From the NCBI GenBank assembly GCA_934644775.1, contig CAKUDB010000008.1, positions 28,157 to 92,156 of the forward strand: a DNA stretch of 64,000 nt, in the 5' to 3' direction. The position numbers and the translations under genes were made by a program. Origin of the DNA: an uncultured bacterium. Its GTDB lineage: Bacteria; Vulcanimicrobiota; Xenobia; Xenobiales; Xenobiaceae. Positions 59,724 to 64,000 of this stretch are shown piece after piece; position 1 is the stretch's first letter; every line of letters starts with the position of its first letter. The notes under the pieces were generated by a model, which saw nothing but the letters and a program-made list of their open reading frames with translations, was not told the DNA's origin and made no database searches.

Positions 59724-60800
59724 ATGACAATTTTACCTCTTCATAAAGTCGAAACTTTAGTAGACAAAATTTTACAGCCAACTCCCCAACGACTCAGTTT
59801 GCTCGAATGGGCCCAGCTTTTGCAAACACTAGAAAAAGATAAAGATTTGGCAACGGCTATACGCCAAAAAGCTTCTACCCTTAGGGATAAACATTTTGGC
59901 AAGGGCGTCTATTTGCGAGGACTAATTGAAGTATCTAATATCTGTGCCAAAGATTGCTTTTACTGCGGTATTCGCCGCTCTAATAACCAAGTAAAACGCT
60001 ACCGCTTAACTAAAGAAGAGATTTTAGCTTGTTGCTCTCAAGGAGAACAATTGGGCTTACGTACCTTCGTTTTGCAAGGCGGAGAGGATGGCTCTTTAAG
60101 TGATCGATACTTAGTTAGCTTAATTAGGGAGATTAAGGCTGGCTATCCCCAATGTGCCCTAACTTTGTCTTTGGGAGAGCGCTCCACCCAAAGCTACCAA
60201 AAGCTTTACGAAGCCGGGGCCGACCGCTACTTATTGCGCCACGAAACCGCTTCGGCTGAGCTTTTTGCCAAACTCAAACCGGCTGAATCGTCTTTAACTA
60301 ACCGTATGCGCTGCTTAAAAGATCTTAAAAGTATCGGTTATCAAGTCGGCTGCGGCTTTATGGTGGGAGCACCTTATCAAACTTGGCAAGATTTAGCTGC
60401 CGATTTCTATTTTATTGAGCAATTTCAACCCCATATGGTAGGGATCGGCCCCTTTATCCCCCATCAAGATACCCCTTTGGCTAACTTTCAGGCCGGCTCT
60501 TTGGAAACTACTCTAAATTGCTTGGCTCTGTTGCGCTTAATCTTACCTAAGGCACTTCTGCCTGCAACTACAGCTTTAGCTACTCTTTCTCCTGAAGGGA
60601 GGATCTTGGGCATGAATTGCGGATGCAACGTAGTTATGCCTAATCTATCTCCTTTACAACATCGCAGCGATTACACACTTTACAACAATAAAGCCTTCCT
60701 CGATACGGAATCGGCCGAAGGAATAGCCAAATTATCTCAAGAGTTAGAGCACTTTGGCTATTTTATAGACTATTCCCGAGGAGATGCTCCCCAGCAATAA
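59724..60800 (+). CDS. hydE: [FeFe]-hydrogenase maturase HydE (radical SAM)
   Basis: HydE helps build the dithiolate bridge precursor of the H-cluster. The radical-SAM cluster motif is ICAKDCFYCGIR (C-x3-C-x2-C), then ERSTQSY and a BATS-type C-terminus. 358 residues, the usual length. It follows TM1266 by 34 bp. Start ATG with AGGAA 19 bp upstream, a weak site. Confidence 0.95.
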   Translation: MTILPLHKVETLVDKILQPTPQRLSLLEWAQLLQTLEKDKDLATAIRQKASTLRDKHFGKGVYLRGLIEVSNICAKDCFYCGIRRSNNQVKRYRLTKEEILACCSQGEQLGLRTFVLQGGEDGSLSDRYLVSLIREIKAGYPQCALTLSLGERSTQSYQKLYEAGADRYLLRHETASAELFAKLKPAESSLTNRMRCLKDLKSIGYQVGCGFMVGAPYQTWQDLAADFYFIEQFQPHMVGIGPFIPHQDTPLANFQAGSLETTLNCLALLRLILPKALLPATTALATLSPEGRILGMNCGCNVVMPNLSPLQHRSDYTLYNNKAFLDTESAEGIAKLSQELEHFGYFIDYSRGDAPQQ

Positions 60801-60890
60801 TATATTTACTAATTATTGTTAGAATATATTATTGATGAACTGACTACTGATGAGAAAGTTATTTTACTAACTCAAAAGAGAGGTTTAAAT

Positions 60891-62309
60891 ATGTACAATC
60901 CCAAGTCTCGCCGAGCTGACGAATTTATAGCTCATGAAGAGGTGTTGGCTTCTTTAGAGTATGCCGACGCCAACAAGGATAATCTCCCCTTAATTAAAGC
61001 CATTTTAGCTAAAGCTAAAGAATGTCAGGGCCTAAACCATCGTGAAGCGTCTGTACTTCTGGCCAGCTCAGATCCAGAAATTGAAGCTGAAATTTTCGCT
61101 TTAGCTGAGCAGATTAAACGAGATTTTTACGGCAATCGCATTGTTATTTTCGCTCCCCTCTATTTATCGAATTATTGCGTAAATGGTTGCCTCTATTGCC
61201 CCTATCATCTGAAGAATAAGCATATCGCCCGCAAAAAGCTTACCCAAGAGGAGATTGTCCGCGAAGTCACCGCTTTACAAGATATGGGCCATAAACGCTT
61301 AGCTCTGGAAGCTGGTGAAGATCCTGTACATAATCCGCTAGAATACATTTTAGAGTCGATCCAAACTATTTACGCTATTAAACACAAAAATGGAGCGATT
61401 CGTCGAGTCAACGTAAATATTGCGGCTACAACTGTGAACAACTACCGTCGTTTAAAAGACGCCGGTATCGGTACTTACATTCTATTCCAGGAAACCTACA
61501 ACAAAAATAGTTACGAAACTTTGCACCCTACTGGCCCCAAACATAATTACGCTTACCATACTGAAGCTATGGATAGAGCTATGGAAGGCGGTATAGATGA
61601 TGTGGGCTTAGGCGTACTCTTTGGCTTAGAAGGCTATCGTTACGAATTTGCCGCCCAACTTATGCATGCCGAACATTTGGAAGCAGTTTTTGGCGTAGGC
61701 CCCCACACTATCAGTATGCCTCGTATTAAACATGCTGACGATATAGATCCCCAAGCCTTCCAGCATGGAATTAGCGACGATATTTTTGCCAAAATTTGCG
61801 CTTGTATTCGCCTAGCCGTCCCTTATACAGGTATGATTATTTCTACCCGAGAGAGCCAAAAAGTCAGAGAGCGTCTGCTCCATTTAGGTATATCCCAAAT
61901 TAGTGGCGCTTCTCGCACTAGCGTCGGCGGCTATGCTGAAGAAGAAAAGGCGGAAAATAGTTCCGCCCAATTTGATGTTAGCGATCAGCGCAGCTTAGAC
62001 GAAGTAGTACACTGGCTTATGGAACTTGGTTATGTGCCCAGTTTTTGCACAGCTTGCTATCGAGAAGGCAGAACTGGCGACCGCTTCATGGATTTATGCA
62101 AAAAGAAACAGATCCTAAATTGCTGTCATCCCAATGCTTTACTTACTTTAAAAGAGTATTTGCAAGATTATGCTTCACCTGAAACTAAAATTTTAGGTGA
62201 AAAAATGATCCAAGAACAGTTGCCCCTTATTCCCAAAGATAAAGTGCATCAAATTACGCTCGAACGCTTAGAGCAAATTGCTCAAGGACAACGTGATTTC
62301 CGCTTCTAA
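60891..62309 (+). CDS. hydG: [FeFe]-hydrogenase maturase HydG (radical SAM tyrosine lyase)
   Basis: HydG splits tyrosine to give CO and cyanide for the H-cluster iron. The radical-SAM motif is YCVNGCLYCPY (C-x3-C-x2-C), and the auxiliary cluster lies near the end, in FCTACYREGRTGD and LNCCHPNALL. From the ATG at 60891 (GAGAGG seven bases before) it is 472 residues, typical for HydG. A TTG at 60816 would add 25 residues with no site. Confidence 0.95.
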   Translation: MYNPKSRRADEFIAHEEVLASLEYADANKDNLPLIKAILAKAKECQGLNHREASVLLASSDPEIEAEIFALAEQIKRDFYGNRIVIFAPLYLSNYCVNGCLYCPYHLKNKHIARKKLTQEEIVREVTALQDMGHKRLALEAGEDPVHNPLEYILESIQTIYAIKHKNGAIRRVNVNIAATTVNNYRRLKDAGIGTYILFQETYNKNSYETLHPTGPKHNYAYHTEAMDRAMEGGIDDVGLGVLFGLEGYRYEFAAQLMHAEHLEAVFGVGPHTISMPRIKHADDIDPQAFQHGISDDIFAKICACIRLAVPYTGMIISTRESQKVRERLLHLGISQISGASRTSVGGYAEEEKAENSSAQFDVSDQRSLDEVVHWLMELGYVPSFCTACYREGRTGDRFMDLCKKKQILNCCHPNALLTLKEYLQDYASPETKILGEKMIQEQLPLIPKDKVHQITLERLEQIAQGQRDFRF

Positions 62310-62323
62310 CTACAGAAATAGTC

Positions 62324-62393
62324 GAAGCCGCCGCTTTTTATAACTGATAGGCTATTTTTTTCAACTTAAACCTATAAAAAAGCAGCGGCCTTC
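62324..62393. repeat. Inverted repeat between hydG and hydF
   Basis: GAAGCCGCCGCTTTTTATA pairs with TATAAAAAAGCAGCGGCCTTC over about 18 bp with small bulges. It fills the 104-bp gap inside the operon and may tune hydF expression or act as a partial terminator. Confidence 0.65.
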
Positions 62394-62413
62394 CATTATC
62401 AAGAAAGTTTTAT

Positions 62414-63658
62414 ATGCAAAAAAACACCAAAAACAATTTAAGTAGCACACCTTCAGCTAATCGTATTCATATAGGCTTTTTGGGTCGTCGCAACAGTGGT
62501 AAATCTTCCCTAATCAATAGTATAACCGGCCAAAATGTTTCTATAGTTTCCCAGAGGGCAGGAACGACTACCGATCCAGTAACTAAGCCCATGGAAATAA
62601 AAGGGTTAGGCCCTTGCCTCTTAATCGATACGGCCGGCTTTGATGACGATGAAGAACTTCTGGGAGCTGAGCGTATACAAAGAACAGTTGCGGCTGCCGC
62701 CAAAATCGAACTAGCCGTCATTTTAATTTCGGCTAAGCAATTGGCAGCAGATAACAATTTAAGGCTTGAGCAACAATGGGCCCAAAAGTTGACTAAGCAA
62801 GGCACCGAAATTGTCTGGGCCTTGACCCAAATCGATGCTGTTTCAGCTTGTCAAATAATCCAAGCAGAAGAACGATTGGCTCAGTTAGGTATTAAAGCTA
62901 TTCAAGTAAGTATTTATAAACCGGAGACGGTGCAAAATTTACGTCAAGCCCTAGTAGAAAGGGCCCAGCCGAAAGAGCAGCGTACCATTTTAGGCGATTT
63001 AGTCAAAGATGGCCACCTAGTTGTTTTAGTTATGCCTCAAGATATACAAGCTCCGCAAGGGCGCCTTATTCTGCCCCAAGTACAAACTATTCGCGAATTA
63101 TTAGATCGCCAATGTATTGTTGTGGCTACAACTACTCTTAAATTAAAAAAGACTCTAAGTTCTTTGGCCCAAGCTCCTGACTTAATTATTACTGACTCTC
63201 AAGCTTTCGGGCCAGTATATCAATTAAAGCCTAAAGAGAGTCGTTTAACTTCTTTTTCCATTCTTTTTGCCTCTTATAAGGGGGACTTAGATTATTATCT
63301 TCAAGGTACAGATAAATTAGCTCAACTTAACGAAAAGGCCCATATTTTAATAGCTGAATGTTGCACCCATGCCCCCCTACAAGAAGATATAGGGCGCGTG
63401 AAACTCCCTCGCTTATTGCGCCGCCACTTTGGAGAGAATCTGTCTATAGATATTGTTAGCGGACAAGATTTTCCTCAAGATCTTACCCCTTACGACTTAA
63501 TCATCCAATGCGGCGCTTGCATGTTCAACCGGCAACACGTCCTTTCACGTATTGCTAGGGCTAAAGAGCAACACATCCCTATGAGTAATTACGGCTTAGC
63601 TCTAGCTTACCTTAACGGCTTGCCACTACGTGAATGTGCCTTGCCCAAGCACAATTAG
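62414..63658 (+). CDS. hydF: [FeFe]-hydrogenase maturase HydF (GTPase scaffold)
   Basis: HydF carries the H-cluster precursor to apo-hydrogenase. The G domain has GRRNSGKSSLIN (P-loop, about 24-35), TDPVTKPM, and DTAGFDD. The C-terminal cluster domain keeps CTHAPLQED (CxH) and QCGACM (CxxC). The histidine normally next to the last pair (HCxxC) is Gln here. 414 residues, standard length. Last of the TM1266-hydE-hydG-hydF set; no hydrogenase gene follows in the window. Confidence 0.94.
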   Translation: MQKNTKNNLSSTPSANRIHIGFLGRRNSGKSSLINSITGQNVSIVSQRAGTTTDPVTKPMEIKGLGPCLLIDTAGFDDDEELLGAERIQRTVAAAAKIELAVILISAKQLAADNNLRLEQQWAQKLTKQGTEIVWALTQIDAVSACQIIQAEERLAQLGIKAIQVSIYKPETVQNLRQALVERAQPKEQRTILGDLVKDGHLVVLVMPQDIQAPQGRLILPQVQTIRELLDRQCIVVATTTLKLKKTLSSLAQAPDLIITDSQAFGPVYQLKPKESRLTSFSILFASYKGDLDYYLQGTDKLAQLNEKAHILIAECCTHAPLQEDIGRVKLPRLLRRHFGENLSIDIVSGQDFPQDLTPYDLIIQCGACMFNRQHVLSRIARAKEQHIPMSNYGLALAYLNGLPLRECALPKHN

Positions 63659-63739
63659 CTCTAATGTATTGTAAATACAAATTGTTGGCAAACTTTATCT
63701 AAAGGCTCGCTCATTTTGTGAGCTAAGCTTGTTTGGATT

Positions 63740-63765
63740 GCGCAGTATCGTTACACTTACTGCGC
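63740..63765. terminator. Hairpin after hydF
   Basis: GCGCAGT pairs with ACTGCGC around a 12-nt loop, and a second small hairpin lies at 63709-63723 (GCTCA/TGAGC). T-runs are weak. Confidence 0.5.
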
Positions 63766-63771
63766 CTATTC

Positions 63772-64000
63772 TTAGGGCTGTAGCTTGTTAATTTCATAGC
63801 TAGCGAACAGTTTAGCCCAGCCAGTGCGGCGCATTTTTTGAGTCAGCAGTCGGAAGCGATGGCTCTGGAGGGCGAAGAACGTTGACCGTGCTACCGGGCC
63901 CGCGTCGGTCAGTTCGAGCCTGAAAGAGACATTGCTGGAGATAGCCAACATGGACATGAGCCCGCTGCCAAAACTTATAGCGGAAGTTTTGCCATATCGG
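63772..64000 (-). CDS. Unidentified ORF running off the window edge, possible mobile-element end
   Basis: In one minus-strand frame the last 229 bases are open to the edge, giving about 75 residues ending RTGWAKLFASYEINKLQP. A second minus-strand frame and one plus-strand frame are also open over much of it, so the true frame is unclear. The GC is visibly higher than in the rest of the window. I do not recognise the product. It could be the end of a transposase or other imported gene. Confidence 0.3.
   Translation of the reverse strand, partial: RYGKTSAISFGSGLMSMLAISSNVSFRLELTDAGPVARSTFFALQSHRFRLLTQKMRRTGWAKLFASYEINKLQP

Overview
The window is a densely packed stretch of chromosome from an anaerobic bacterium. 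It has moderate GC and short intergenic gaps, many closed by bidirectional intrinsic terminators. I see no rRNA, tRNA, CRISPR array or intact prophage. Anaerobic life is indicated by a complete set of [FeFe]-hydrogenase maturases (hydE, hydG, hydF, plus a TM1266-type small protein and a rubredoxin), an NfnAB electron-bifurcating transhydrogenase and a citrate lyase operon. HflK/HflC-like SPFH proteins, a lipobox lipoprotein, an LTxxQ (Spy-like) exported protein and a REC-PAS-GGDEF-EAL protein fit a Gram-negative-type envelope. The rapZ-yvcK pair, the alpha-type glutamine synthetase and RqcH are more typical of Firmicutes-like lineages. I cannot place the phylum from sequence alone.

Layout. 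1-3.5 kb: start of aroA (cut by the window edge), dapA, a small membrane protein and glnA. 3.6-10.2 kb: rapZ, a membrane-anchored yvcK, a fused aspartate kinase/diaminopimelate decarboxylase and a TrpB/cysteine-synthase-like PLP enzyme. 10.3-19 kb: a MATE exporter, a diacylglycerol-kinase-like protein, a LysM-NlpC/P60 cell-wall hydrolase, nfnAB and two SPFH proteins. 19-31 kb: an ACT protein with a small kinase-like protein, a Spy-like protein, gmk, rqcH, a thioredoxin-fold lipoprotein, an aminotransferase, glgB, an orphan HsdS-like specificity protein and aquaporin. 31-43 kb is the least familiar part: a 906-residue protein with an Ala/Glu/Pro repeat tract, a small methyltransferase, a candidate structured RNA of about 180 nt, a signalling protein whose three signalling domains all look altered, rlmK, trpS, an AAA+/DUF4143 ATPase between 38-bp direct repeats, and two zinc-ribbon proteins of unknown role. 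43-46 kb: glycogen phosphorylase. 46-55 kb: citDEFXCG followed by a YbhJ-type aconitase and NADP-type isocitrate dehydrogenase. 55-64 kb: a FabH-like synthase, mazG, a HIT protein, an unknown Cys-containing protein divergent from a degenerate vWA protein, rubredoxin, and TM1266-hydE-hydG-hydF. The right edge holds an unidentified, GC-richer ORF that may belong to a mobile element.

How the genes work together. dapA and the AK/DAPDC fusion supply lysine and diaminopimelate for peptidoglycan. glnA, nfnAB and isocitrate dehydrogenase meet at NADPH, 2-oxoglutarate and glutamate. The citrate lyase-aconitase-isocitrate dehydrogenase cluster connects citrate with 2-oxoglutarate, in either direction, and with acetate plus oxaloacetate. 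glgB and glgP handle glycogen. The Hyd genes build the H-cluster of a hydrogenase whose structural gene is not in this window.
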